DNA of 64,000 bases from CAZXWN01 sp964644695 [NCBI: uncultured bacterium] (GTDB lineage: Bacteria > UBP4 > UBA4092), in NCBI GenBank assembly GCA_964644695.1, contig CAZXWN010000011.1, forward strand, positions 24,366-88,365, in the 5' to 3' direction. The stretch's first letter is position 1. Each line of letters opens with the position of its first letter. This document shows, one piece after another, positions 43,882 to 52,541 of the stretch. A model generated the notes under the pieces. That model was not told the origin of the DNA. It saw only the letters and a list, made by a program, of their open reading frames with translations, and did no database searches. A program made the translations under genes and the position numbers.

Positions 43882-44355
43882 ATGTCCGATTGTGCAATAT
43901 GTCGTCAAATTGAATTGATTCGGCAGGGTACACATCCCGGATTTGTTGCCGAGCTGGAAGCCGGGTATGTCATTGCAGGTGAATACCAATATTTTCGGGG
44001 ATATGCTCTGTTTTTATGCCGACGATGTATCCCAGAACTCCATTTACTGGACCGGGAATTTAAGATCAAGTTTCTGGAAGAATTGACTTATGTTTCCGAG
44101 GCCGTAGATGATGGTTTTCATCCACACAAAATCAATTATGAATTATTGGGAAACCAGGTCCCTCATATCCACTGGCATCTATTTCCGCGGCATAAAAATG
44201 ATCCTGCCCCTCTCCTGCCGATATGGAATATTGAGACATCGGTTCGGGAATCCCAATCAGCCAAACCTTCGCCAGAAGAATTTTTAGAGATAAAACGAAC
44301 TTTACTGAAAGAATTAAGGCAATCAGGTGCCACCATACGACAGGCCTTTGAATAG
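43882..44355 (+). CDS. HIT family hydrolase/transferase
   Basis: 157 residues. The histidine triad is HIHWHLFPRH (about residues 93-102), the H-x-H-x-H-x-x of HIT proteins. An N-terminal CAICRQIE resembles the zinc Cys pair of some HIT proteins and a second pair CRRCIPE lies at about 49. GYALFLCRRCIPELHLLD is the usual strand-helix before the triad. HIT enzymes hydrolyse nucleotide phosphoramidates or dinucleoside polyphosphates. A ribosome site GGAG lies upstream; terminator downstream. Confidence 0.87.
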   Translation: MSDCAICRQIELIRQGTHPGFVAELEAGYVIAGEYQYFRGYALFLCRRCIPELHLLDREFKIKFLEELTYVSEAVDDGFHPHKINYELLGNQVPHIHWHLFPRHKNDPAPLLPIWNIETSVRESQSAKPSPEEFLEIKRTLLKELRQSGATIRQAFE

Positions 44356-44376
44356 GACAAAACAGAGATTTAAAAG

Positions 44377-44408
44377 AAAACGGAGCATCATTACGATGCT
44401 CCGTTATT
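44377..44408. terminator. Bidirectional terminator
   Basis: AACGGAGCATC and GATGCTCCGTT arms with five loop bases, A/T-rich on both sides. It serves the HIT gene and the converging lipoprotein gene. Confidence 0.85.
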
Positions 44409-44427
44409 TATTTCTTATCCGATCAGA

Positions 44428-44769
44428 TTATTTATCTTTCTCCAATATCACTAAAACAGACTTATCCCCAATAGAGAAAGCTTCCTTAACCTTCCCTACA
44501 ACGCGGAGGCTTTCGCCCTTTCGGGGAAGGGGTCTCTTAGTGACTACCGTTATTTCGCCCGTACCATCATCAATCCTAAAATATTTCACAAATACTAACC
44601 CGACAGTGGAGGTAACCCGTCCTTTAACAGTCACCACTCGTTCATCATATATTCGTGGATTGGACTTGATATCATAGACGCGAGTGTTAGAGTGAACCGT
44701 CGCACAACCCACCAACAAAACCAGTGACATAAAAACAGATACTTTCTTTGCCCATTTTGGAAATAACAT
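44428..44769 (-). CDS. OB-fold lipoprotein
   Basis: 113 residues. Signal peptide with lipobox LLVGC (Cys at about 22). The mature domain reads ERVVTVKGRVTSTVGLVFVK, YFRIDDGTGEITVVTKRPLP, RKGESLRVVGKVKEAFSIGD, which is the beta pattern of a small OB-fold (tRNA_anti/YgiW-like). Probably periplasmic and membrane-anchored with a binding role. Ligand unknown. Single gene. Confidence 0.75.
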   Translation of the reverse strand: MLFPKWAKKVSVFMSLVLLVGCATVHSNTRVYDIKSNPRIYDERVVTVKGRVTSTVGLVFVKYFRIDDGTGEITVVTKRPLPRKGESLRVVGKVKEAFSIGDKSVLVILEKDK

Positions 44770-44922
44770 ACCTAATACCTCCTTTAGAACAAATTATAGA
44801 ACTAATTGATTAACCTCCCAAAAAATATCTTGTATTTATCTTAACTTTGTCTTTCAATAGTCATTAAGAAAATGAAATATTCGTTTTTACTAATATCAGA
44901 TATTTAATATGGGGTGTCATTT

Positions 44923-45885
44923 ATGTCAGCAAGTACGATTGAGTTACTTCCTGTTAAATTTTCAAAACCTGTACTGACAGATACAGCAGATTCAACAACT
45001 ATTGAGAATTTAATATTAGGTGAGTTGTCCGGTCAAAACATTCAACTTCAAGATGGCGACATTCTCGTTATAGCCTCGAAAATCGTTTCACACTTTGAGG
45101 GTCGTGTCATCAAAGCAGATGATGTGAAGGTAAGCCGGAAAGCCAGAATAATAAGCAAACTTTTTTGCAAGAAGCCGGTAAAAACAGAATTGATTCTACA
45201 ACAAGGCGCAGTCAGTGCCGTTGTTCCGCTTTGTCGAATCCTGTCACATCCGACAATGGGACCACAATTTCAGAAGTTATGTAGTGACTGGGATGTCTGT
45301 GAAAAAATCTTGAATACCACTAAAAATATCTTTATGGTCAAACTGAACGGGTATTATATGGATGATGCTGGAATTGACATATCCAACACATCTCCAGGAT
45401 ATTTTGTTTTGTTGCCCATTGACCCTTATGAAAGCGCCAGAAAAATACGGAGTCGTTTGAAGGAAATTACAGGTAAAACTTGTGCCATTATCCTTACCGA
45501 TACAGTCGCGGTCAACGGTCAATGGGGATCTCGTGATATTGCGATAGGATTTGCAGGTATTGACCCTATTCGACGGTTGAGTGGCACTAAGGATATCTTT
45601 GGTGTTCCAAGCTTTGGAGGTACAGACCTGGTTGTGGATGGCATATCAGCTATGGCGGGACTGGTTATGGGGCAACATGACGAATGTACCCCTATAGCGG
45701 TGTTTCGGAACTTAAATTATCTCCCTTCAGAAGAGATTTATCAGGCGGGGGTGTTGGATCATTCGAAAACAACTATTGTGCGAAATACTATTTTCTCTTT
45801 TTTCAGCACTGTTTTTTATCTTCTGGTCAGTATTTTCAGTTTTTCAAGTGTTGGAAAACAATATAGCATCCACGCAAAGAAGTAA
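44923..45885 (+). CDS. Coenzyme F420-0:L-glutamate ligase-like protein (CofE family)
   Basis: 320 residues from MSASTIELLPVKFSKPVLTD (a GTG three codons earlier is possible). CofE signatures: LQDGDILVIASKIVSHFEGR, DDAGIDISNTSPGYFVLLPI, CAIILTDTVAVNGQWGSRDI, AIGFAGIDPIRRLSGTKDIF. CofE adds glutamates to F420-0 using GTP. No other F420 gene (cofC, cofD, fbiC) is in the window, and CofE-like proteins also occur in organisms without F420, so the substrate may differ. The C-terminus carries an unusual hydrophobic segment (TIFSFFSTVFYLLVSIFSFS), which would anchor it to the membrane. A DUF523 gene follows after 24 bp. Confidence 0.8.
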   Translation: MSASTIELLPVKFSKPVLTDTADSTTIENLILGELSGQNIQLQDGDILVIASKIVSHFEGRVIKADDVKVSRKARIISKLFCKKPVKTELILQQGAVSAVVPLCRILSHPTMGPQFQKLCSDWDVCEKILNTTKNIFMVKLNGYYMDDAGIDISNTSPGYFVLLPIDPYESARKIRSRLKEITGKTCAIILTDTVAVNGQWGSRDIAIGFAGIDPIRRLSGTKDIFGVPSFGGTDLVVDGISAMAGLVMGQHDECTPIAVFRNLNYLPSEEIYQAGVLDHSKTTIVRNTIFSFFSTVFYLLVSIFSFSSVGKQYSIHAKK

Positions 45886-45909
45886 ATTGTACATATTTTC
45901 GAGGTAAAT

Positions 45910-46356
45910 ATGCCCATTTTGATCAGTGCCTGTTTATGTGGACTCAACTGCAAATACAATGGAGAGAACAATCTTCATCCTAAAATCCAAGCTTTAATGG
46001 AAAAGGAAGTTCTTATTCCTGTTTGTCCAGAACAGTTGGGTGGGCTGCCGACTCCCAGATCAAGTGCGGAAATTCAAAAGGGGACAGGGCAGGATGTTTT
46101 GGAAGGCAAGGCTACGGTCATGAGTAAATCGGGGGATGATGTTACTGCACAATTTATAAAAGGTGCTCAGGAAAGCCTCAAACTTGCTCAACTTACTCAC
46201 TGTCATCTGGCCATTCTCAAATCCCGAAGTCCATCATGTGGATTTGGCCTTATATATGATGGGTCATTCTCTGGCAAGCTCATTCCGGGAAATGGGGTAA
46301 CGGCCCAATTACTTCTTAACAATAACATTAAAATCATGCAACCTGATGATTTATAA
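45910..46356 (+). CDS. DUF523 family protein
   Basis: 148 residues, complete for DUF523. Signatures: LISACLCGLNCKYNGENN (C-L-x-G-x-x-x-x-Y-x-G), VCPEQLGGLPTPRSSAEI, and LKSRSPSCGFGLIYDGSFSG. Conserved Cys residues at about 8, 10, 14, 39 and 110 suggest metal or sulfur chemistry; DUF523 is also found fused to DUF1722 (YbgA) domains. Function unknown. Co-transcribed with the CofE-like gene. Confidence 0.87.
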   Translation: MPILISACLCGLNCKYNGENNLHPKIQALMEKEVLIPVCPEQLGGLPTPRSSAEIQKGTGQDVLEGKATVMSKSGDDVTAQFIKGAQESLKLAQLTHCHLAILKSRSPSCGFGLIYDGSFSGKLIPGNGVTAQLLLNNNIKIMQPDDL

Positions 46357-46720
46357 GCTTCCGAACTACTACATTTTTGTAGAGACTTAATAAAAACTCA
46401 TTAAAGCTCTTTCCAAAACAATAAAATAAATTTTCCTTACCCGACTTAAAACTCACAATCTCTTGATTTTCATGTATTTCAAGACAGTTAGAATACTAAT
46501 AAAATACTAATTGACAAATTATACCTACTGCCCTAAACTCATAGCATTGTTTAACCGTGGATGGGATGATTGTTTGATTTTACGACACAGCTTCCACAAA
46601 ATATTAATAATTATTTATTGATTACTAAGGAGGACACCCAATATCGAAGCACACCGAAAGATACAGAACTAGTGTAATGTTTTTTATTTTTAATATTATG
46701 TGTAAAGGAAAACGAAACAA
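46357..46720. other. AT-rich gene-free stretch
   Basis: No coding frame, repeat or strong hairpin recognised. A TTGACA at 46511 has no convincing -10 partner. It serves as the upstream region of the beta-helix gene. Confidence 0.5.
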
Positions 46721-48385
46721 ATGAAAGCAAGTAAACTTATTCTTTTTATTATTCTATCTTTAGTCATAGCTATACCCGCTTTTGCAAAAAAATATAGTGA
46801 TGCCCCTGCAGGTCAAGGGACATCTACAGTAGGAACTGGTGGAGATTATGCAAGCTTAAAAGATGCATCTGTTGATTTCTGTACAACAGCCAATACAGGA
46901 AGCTGGACTATTGAAGTATTAAATAATCTGTCTGAAAGCATGAACCCCTGTTTTGGAAATACTGTTGCTGCAGGAGCTACAATCACATTAAAACCAGCCA
47001 GTGGAGTAAGTCCCACAATTACGTTCACTCAGACAGTTGATGATCCGGGGACAACCCCAACTGGAAGCTTGAAGATTGGTTCAAACTCCACTACAGCTTT
47101 ATCCGCAATTAAAACTGATCGGTTTGTGATTGATGGATCAAATAACGGAACCAATTCCAGAGATATGACCATTACAAACAGTGCAGTCACTTTTGGTGCA
47201 AGACTCATTAATGTTGTTGGCAATTCTGATGGAGTTACAATCAAAAATGTAAATATCATTAATAAAGCAACCGGAACCAGTCCCGCAGGTATCGTTTTTA
47301 GAACTCAGTTCCCATCCTCTGGAGTATCTGCAGTTCCAACTAATGGTACACTTCAAAACTGTTACATTATCTGCACCACAGGAACAACACCATACGGTAT
47401 TCAGTATACTTCTGGTGGAACTAAAGTAGCAGGGACATTAGCTATGACAGGAATGTCAGCTATCGGTAATTATATTGAATCAAAACATAGCGGTATTATG
47501 GCAAACGGATCCTTGGCAGGCGGCACATTTTCCAACAACACCATCCGCATTCGTCAAACAGCAGTAACAGCGGTGTTAGGTTCTGCTTTTTACTTAATGT
47601 ATGCTGGTGATAATGGCGTTGGTGGAAAAGAACTTATATTCAACAACAACCTCTGTGATAGACTGATTTGTCACACCGCCACAACTACAGGAAGTTCTGC
47701 TGGTATTTATGGTTTTGGTGCTGAAGGTTCAGGCGTTGGGACGAACATTAAAGTCTATAACAATATTTTCTCAGGATTCCAATTGGGTGGGACTGGCTCG
47801 GCTGTAGGTGGTTTCTTATATCGTGGTATAGCTATTTCACACACAAGTGCCACAGTTTTTATTTACCACAATTCTATCAATATGCCTGATGCGCCTTTAT
47901 ATCCAAATGCCGGGTCAAATTCTGGTGCTATCACTATGTTTACCGGTATAAGTGCGGCGTATGTGAAAAACAATATCATACGGCAGGAAAAAGATAATAG
48001 TCATGCATTCTATTATTCAAGCACTCTGCCCATTGAAAGCAATAATAATGTTGTTTATGCAGCCAGCAATGCCTCTACAGGTCGATATGGATCAACATCC
48101 TATTTATCTTTAGCTGATTGGCAGACAGGTTCCAGCAAAGACGCTTTGTCACAGTCTGTAGATCCAACAACTACAACCCCGAGTGCTTGGGCATCCGCAA
48201 CAGACTTGCATTTCAGTCCAGCTGCCGGATGGGCTTATCCAATGCAAGGTGTTCCTCAAATTAGTGGTATCACTACGGATATTGATGGAGATGCTCGTGC
48301 TGCGACCTGCTGGCCGGGTGCAGACGAACATTCTGGAGTTGAAGTAAATGTTCCTGTTGAGCTCTCAGGTTTTGATACTGAATAA
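46721..48385 (+). CDS. Secreted right-handed beta-helix protein
   Basis: A 554-residue exoprotein with signal peptide (LILFIILSLVIAIPAFA). After GTGGDYASLKDASVDFC, the start found in many pectate-lyase-like helices, come rungs with Asn-Asn and Ile pairs: VTIKNVNIINKATG, GGTFSNNTIRIRQTAV, IKVYNNIFSGFQLGG, VFIYHNSINMPDAP, AYVKNNIIRQEKDN. No catalytic set is visible. The end ITTDIDGDARAATCWPGADE then VPVELSGFDTE normally leads into a C-terminal Fn3-like or sorting domain in related exoproteins; here the frame stops, so the tail may be missing. More AT-rich than neighbours. Strong terminator follows. Confidence 0.78.
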   Translation: MKASKLILFIILSLVIAIPAFAKKYSDAPAGQGTSTVGTGGDYASLKDASVDFCTTANTGSWTIEVLNNLSESMNPCFGNTVAAGATITLKPASGVSPTITFTQTVDDPGTTPTGSLKIGSNSTTALSAIKTDRFVIDGSNNGTNSRDMTITNSAVTFGARLINVVGNSDGVTIKNVNIINKATGTSPAGIVFRTQFPSSGVSAVPTNGTLQNCYIICTTGTTPYGIQYTSGGTKVAGTLAMTGMSAIGNYIESKHSGIMANGSLAGGTFSNNTIRIRQTAVTAVLGSAFYLMYAGDNGVGGKELIFNNNLCDRLICHTATTTGSSAGIYGFGAEGSGVGTNIKVYNNIFSGFQLGGTGSAVGGFLYRGIAISHTSATVFIYHNSINMPDAPLYPNAGSNSGAITMFTGISAAYVKNNIIRQEKDNSHAFYYSSTLPIESNNNVVYAASNASTGRYGSTSYLSLADWQTGSSKDALSQSVDPTTTTPSAWASATDLHFSPAAGWAYPMQGVPQISGITTDIDGDARAATCWPGADEHSGVEVNVPVELSGFDTE

Positions 48386-48404
48386 GCATTAACTCTGAAT
48401 ACTA

Positions 48405-48440
48405 TAAAAGCGGAAGGGATTAACCCTTCCGCTTTTTTTA
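48405..48440. terminator. Bidirectional terminator
   Basis: AAAGCGGAAGGG and CCCTTCCGCTTT, 12-bp arms with a five-base loop; T-runs on both strands. Confidence 0.9.
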
Positions 48441-48455
48441 TTGCAGTGTAAATGT

Positions 48456-49379
48456 TTACTTGGCAGCTTTTTCTACGACATCACCCGAAGCTACATCACC
48501 GCTGATTATTTCAGCAGTTGAATATTTCTCTTCCACCTCAGTAATTTTAATCTCACCGATGGTGGTTTTCTTTCGTCCTAAAATAGCACCTGTATCAGGA
48601 TCCACAATCGCTTTGCCTTCTCGGATTACGTTAAGGACCATCCCTTTTTTAGCACCAGCGGTGGTGCCCATATTAATCGTAACGGTTGATCCATCCACAT
48701 CAATAACTTTAGCCTTATACAGGCTGACACTGATTTTACTGGTGAGGTCTTCTACGGCTTTTCGGGTCGCTTTGCCTGGAAGAGAGGAATCCCACCCTTC
48801 ACTTCCAAACTGGATATTGCCAAAACCGTCCCACCAATTACCACCACCGAGAGAAACACCCCGGGCGGATTCTTTCCCTGAACCCTGTTCGGCGGCCACA
48901 ATAACACCTGTAGCAACATCAATGATGCGGACATCCACCACAGTCCGAGCGGTTTGTGACTTCAGTCCAACATTTCCAAATCCACCTGGGAGTGCCAAAC
49001 CACCACCCACACCACCTTGAGAGACACCGAACTCCGTCACATCACCCGTAATGATGTAATTAGCACCAGCCAGTTTTCCTAATACAGATAAGCTTCTCTC
49101 ATCTGTAATGCCTTCTTCAGCCATTTTCTTTTCTTTCATAATGGAACGGAGCTTTTCCCGCTCAACAACTTGAAACTTTCCACTTTTAAACAGTGCCGTT
49201 GCCAACATAGAGGATATCCCCTGCCCAATGGACCATTCTCCACCATAACCACTCCGATTCTCAAAATCCACAACGGCGATCCTCATCATCCCAGAAGAGG
49301 CAGCACCCCAGCTGGATGAGACGATAAAACTAGCAACCAGTATTCCTGCAATAAGTTGACTGATTCTTTGATATTTCAT
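48456..49379 (-). CDS. CsgG-like protein with FlgT-like C-terminal domain
   Basis: 307 residues with a signal peptide (LIAGILVASFIVSSSWGAAS). Residues about 30-220 match the CsgG/HfaB fold: MRIAVVDFENRSGYGGEW, FKSGKFQVVEREKLRSIMKE, LAGANYIITGDVTEFGVS, VDVRIIDVATGVIVAAEQGS. The last about 85 residues (AKVIDVDGSTVTINMGTTAG, GMVLNVIREGKAIVDPDTGA) resemble the FlgT C-terminal SH3-like domain. CsgG forms a lipid-anchored secretion pore, but here no lipobox Cys follows the signal peptide, so a periplasmic envelope role is more likely. No curli subunits nearby. Confidence 0.82.
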   Translation of the reverse strand: MKYQRISQLIAGILVASFIVSSSWGAASSGMMRIAVVDFENRSGYGGEWSIGQGISSMLATALFKSGKFQVVEREKLRSIMKEKKMAEEGITDERSLSVLGKLAGANYIITGDVTEFGVSQGGVGGGLALPGGFGNVGLKSQTARTVVDVRIIDVATGVIVAAEQGSGKESARGVSLGGGNWWDGFGNIQFGSEGWDSSLPGKATRKAVEDLTSKISVSLYKAKVIDVDGSTVTINMGTTAGAKKGMVLNVIREGKAIVDPDTGAILGRKKTTIGEIKITEVEEKYSTAEIISGDVASGDVVEKAAK

Positions 49380-49530
49380 CCCGGTATCCTTTCAGTTTAA
49401 TTTCAAAACTAAGTAATGTTATGTTAGCAAGCACTTTCCTTTCCAGCAACAGGCATCAAAACAAACCAACGGTCCATGTGGTAAACTAATAGGAATTTAG
49501 TGAGATTTTCCCCTGAAAAGAGTACAAATC

Positions 49531-50196
49531 ATGATAGATACCCTTATGCACTGGTTTAAGCAAATATACAATGTAGAAATGCTGGTCACACAATTCGGAT
49601 TAGTGGGGATGACCGCCATCGTCTTTTCCGAAACAGGTTTACTGATTGGCTTTTTCCTCCCCGGAGACTCGCTTCTTGTGACCTGTGGTGTACTGACCTC
49701 CATGGGGGTCTTTAAGTATCCACCATTTTTAACAGCTGTCGTTTTGTCTGTGGCGGCTATTTTAGGAGATACTGTGGGGTACTGGATTGGCTATAAAGCC
49801 GGCGCAAAACTGTTTAAAAAAGAAAAAAGCCTCCTGTTTAACCCTAAGCATCTGATATCCACCCATGAGTTTTATGAAAGACACGGCGGAAAAACAATTA
49901 TCATTGCAAGATTTGTCCCCATCATCAGAACTTTTGCACCTGTGGTGGCAGGGATAGGGAAGATGCACTACCGTAAATTCATCTCCTACAATGTATTTGG
50001 TGGAATTGGCTGGATATTCTCCATGATTTATCTCGGATATTACCTTGGGGAGTTTTTCCGTATCCAGTTCGGTATCAACATTCAGCAACACATTGATAAA
50101 GTAATCATCCTGGTCATCGCGGTTTCTTTAATTCCAATCGCACTTCATTGGTACATGGAAAGAAAACGGAAGAAAAAAGAACAACAAAGCAGTTAA
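49531..50196 (+). CDS. DedA family membrane protein
   Basis: A 221-residue protein with about five hydrophobic segments. Family signatures: FSETGLLIGFFLPGDSLLVT, ILGDTVGYWIGYKAG and HGGKTIIIARFVPIIRTFAP (R-F-x-P-x-x-R), then VAGIGKMHYRKFISYNVFGG. DedA/VTT proteins act in phospholipid carrier (undecaprenyl phosphate or PE) translocation and in envelope homeostasis. Basic C-terminal tail. Terminator right after the stop. Confidence 0.92.
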   Translation: MIDTLMHWFKQIYNVEMLVTQFGLVGMTAIVFSETGLLIGFFLPGDSLLVTCGVLTSMGVFKYPPFLTAVVLSVAAILGDTVGYWIGYKAGAKLFKKEKSLLFNPKHLISTHEFYERHGGKTIIIARFVPIIRTFAPVVAGIGKMHYRKFISYNVFGGIGWIFSMIYLGYYLGEFFRIQFGINIQQHIDKVIILVIAVSLIPIALHWYMERKRKKKEQQSS

Positions 50197-50208
50197 TAAT
50201 GATTCAAA

Positions 50209-50253
50209 ACTAAAGACCGTTGGACTTGATATTCAATCCAACGGTCTTTTTTA
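50209..50253 (+). terminator. Terminator of the DedA gene
   Basis: AAAGACCGTTGGA and TCCAACGGTCTTT, 13-bp arms, then TTTTTAT. Confidence 0.9.
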
Positions 50254-50270
50254 TGGGCAAAGTTTTAATG

Positions 50271-50840
50271 TTATTTCTTAAACGAACCCTCAAACGCTAT
50301 TTCATTAAGCGGTTTGCGCGGACTGGGTCCTTCAATTTCCTTGTATTTATCCGGCAATTCAGCAGGGTTCCCCATCTTGCCTGCAGCAATACCGCAGATC
50401 ACTTCATATTCATCGGCAGGTATTCCAAGAACCTCCTGAACTTTATCATAGTGAATCCCGCCCATGGCGTGAGTATAAAGTCCCAGGCTTCTGGCTTGTA
50501 ATGCCAGACTCATCCAGGCAGCTCCTGCGTCAAACCGACCGTGAAAATTCTCTTCACCATTCAGCGTAAACTTTTTCTTGGCTAATACAAATATCAAGAT
50601 CGGCGCTTTATCCGCCCATAACCGATTCATATCCATCAATAAGGGCCTGAATTTAGCCAAATCTTCGGGTTTGTAAGCATACACAAACCTCCATGGCTGT
50701 TCATTGTAAGAGGAGGGTGCAAATCGAGCCGCCTCAAATAAGCTTTTAATGGTTGCTTCCTCAATCGGCTCTGAGGAAAAGGCTCTGGGAGACCACCGGT
50801 CTGTAAATTGTTTATCCACTTGGATTTCTTTGTCTGCCAT
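50271..50840 (-). CDS. Nitroreductase family FMN oxidoreductase
   Basis: 189 residues from MADKEIQVDKQFTDRWSPRA, with GAAGGTG upstream; the frame opens at 50858. FMN-binding motifs: RWSPRAFSSEPIEEATIKSL and EAARFAPSSYNEQPWRFVYA at the N-terminus, GAAWMSLALQARSLGLYTHA in the middle, and CGIAAGKMGNPAELPDKYKE near the end. It likely reduces nitro or quinone compounds with NAD(P)H. Single gene. Confidence 0.9.
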   Translation of the reverse strand: MADKEIQVDKQFTDRWSPRAFSSEPIEEATIKSLFEAARFAPSSYNEQPWRFVYAYKPEDLAKFRPLLMDMNRLWADKAPILIFVLAKKKFTLNGEENFHGRFDAGAAWMSLALQARSLGLYTHAMGGIHYDKVQEVLGIPADEYEVICGIAAGKMGNPAELPDKYKEIEGPSPRKPLNEIAFEGSFKK

Positions 50841-50929
50841 GATTTTCACCTTCTGCAAATAAATGATTGTTCTATGGTTGCTTTTACTTTAAAACACACC
50901 TTGCCTGTATTAAGTTCCGGTTTCATTCC

Positions 50930-50967
50930 AAAACAAAACCGGCTCTGTAAACAGGGCCGGTTTGATA
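50930..50967 (-). terminator. Terminator of the sigma-4/HARE gene
   Basis: AAACCGGCTCTGT and ACAGGGCCGGTTT arms; on the minus strand followed by TGTTTTGG. Confidence 0.75.
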
Positions 50968-50991
50968 AAGATTCGATTATATTGGATGCTG

Positions 50992-52329
50992 TTACCGTTT
51001 CTCAGGTAACCGCAGATTGTGCTTTTTCAGAACATCCGCTAATTCTTTCTTGCTCAAAGTCCCCGGGACAAACATCCGATTGGATAACCGGGTCAGTTTA
51101 GCGTTACAGCTGGCGGCAATAATTATTGACGAGGGTTTGACGACCCGCCGAACACCAATGACTACTTCACGAATGTGGCTCAAGGGAACCGGTGCACCGG
51201 TTTCATTCCATTTCTCAGTCACAATTCTTGTGACCATGTCCATCAGGTTTTCTGCCGGTTTGTCATAACCCCATTCTCTCAGACCATAAGTGCCACGGGT
51301 TCCAATCCAGACAAATCCAAACTCACTGACATACCGGGGTGCATTTAATGCAGACCGGATAGACCGTTCTGTGCAGGTCCGTTCCGGGAATAAGGCATTA
51401 TGCGCGCGGAGCAGTTCGGTAAAGTGCATAGGTTTACCGATGGAGATAAAGGTCAGATACAACCGTTCGGCCCGGATCATATGCTTCCGGTTATATTTCA
51501 CGATTTCGCTGGCCAGATACTGAATATCTGAATCCCGGAGCGGAAGATGGTTGTCCAAATCAAGTTCTTTGGCCAATTGATCAGCATAAATCAGGCATAA
51601 CCGGATTTTCTCATTCTTGACCACAGCAACTTCTTTGGCACCCAGCCCCTTCAGTGAGAAACCATAGGGCGGGATATCTTCAAAGGGAACTCGACAGGCT
51701 TTGCACAGGAACCGGTGAATTTGATAATCTTTCTGCCGATTCTTGACAACAAGAGATCCCCCATCTTTCAGGAGTTGTAACAATAATGCGGATAAATAAC
51801 AGGGATATGCCTGGGACTCTTTCTGCCATACTTCGCCCCAGAATTTCTCTTCAATCTGACGGACGCGTTCCCGGGTAATCGTATATTTATCACCGATGGA
51901 TTGCAAAGTCTCAATCTCACCCGTGGCTAAACCCTCACGCTGTCTCATCATATCAACAGTCCGGGGACTCTGAGTTGCAAATCCTTTTTCAATCCAGGAC
52001 TTTACCTGCTCATCTAAATTCTGAGCAAAGCCCCCATTTTTACCTAATTCGGTCAGGAATCGAAGCGCCAAGGTTTTATTATCGGCCGACAAACTGGCCA
52101 ATACGCGAGCGATTGGGAAGATGTATTCCCGATTGTGAAAACTGTTGGCAACCAATCCCAAAGCAGATCCAGCTTCCACTATTTCCGGAATTGAATATCC
52201 TTTTTTATTGGATTGGACTAAATCCCCTAATAATGAGACCAGTTTTGTCTCATCCGTACGATACTGCTTTTTTTCAGCCAAAGTGAAGTTCACTTGGACT
52301 AAATGCAAAAACATAGCTGAATCCATCAT
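50992..52329 (-). CDS. Protein with sigma70 region-4-like and HARE-HTH domains
   Basis: 445 residues from the ATG eight bases after GAGG; the frame opens with TTG at 52335. Residues about 140-165 read LQSIGDKYTITRERVRQIEE, essentially the region 4.2 helix-turn-helix of primary sigma factors, but no region 2 or 3 is present. Residues about 285-360 (IRAERLYLTFISIGKPMHFT, LLRAHNALFPERTCTERSIR, SEFGFVWIGTRGTYGLREWG) are a HARE-HTH module. Between and after are helical segments. A DNA-binding role is likely. Similar sigma-4 plus HARE combinations are known with restriction or chromatin-type domains, but none is adjacent here. Not a complete sigma factor. Confidence 0.72.
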   Translation of the reverse strand: MMDSAMFLHLVQVNFTLAEKKQYRTDETKLVSLLGDLVQSNKKGYSIPEIVEAGSALGLVANSFHNREYIFPIARVLASLSADNKTLALRFLTELGKNGGFAQNLDEQVKSWIEKGFATQSPRTVDMMRQREGLATGEIETLQSIGDKYTITRERVRQIEEKFWGEVWQKESQAYPCYLSALLLQLLKDGGSLVVKNRQKDYQIHRFLCKACRVPFEDIPPYGFSLKGLGAKEVAVVKNEKIRLCLIYADQLAKELDLDNHLPLRDSDIQYLASEIVKYNRKHMIRAERLYLTFISIGKPMHFTELLRAHNALFPERTCTERSIRSALNAPRYVSEFGFVWIGTRGTYGLREWGYDKPAENLMDMVTRIVTEKWNETGAPVPLSHIREVVIGVRRVVKPSSIIIAASCNAKLTRLSNRMFVPGTLSKKELADVLKKHNLRLPEKR

Positions 52330-52499
52330 ATACAAAACCTCGTAAATTCAATAAAAACCCTGAAACGTCGGATTTAGGATATTTTTCTTCCGACCACGCT
52401 CATGTGGTGGGTTCGTAATTTATTATACCGTAAAATGACTAGAAAATGGAACTTTGTCAAATAGGTTAAAATTTTTGGGATAATTCAGATTAGAAATAA

Positions 52500-52534
52500 T
52501 TGGGGACAGAACAATCTATCAATCTGTCCCCAAT
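52500..52534 (-). terminator. Terminator of the acyl-CoA synthetase gene
   Basis: GGGGACAGA and TCTGTCCCC arms around a 12-base loop; T-rich on the minus strand. Confidence 0.75.
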
Positions 52535-52541
52535 ATACTAC

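Noticed and set aside
50992-52329. A complete alternative sigma factor
   Set aside because: Only region 4.2 resembles sigma; regions 2 and 3 are not visible.
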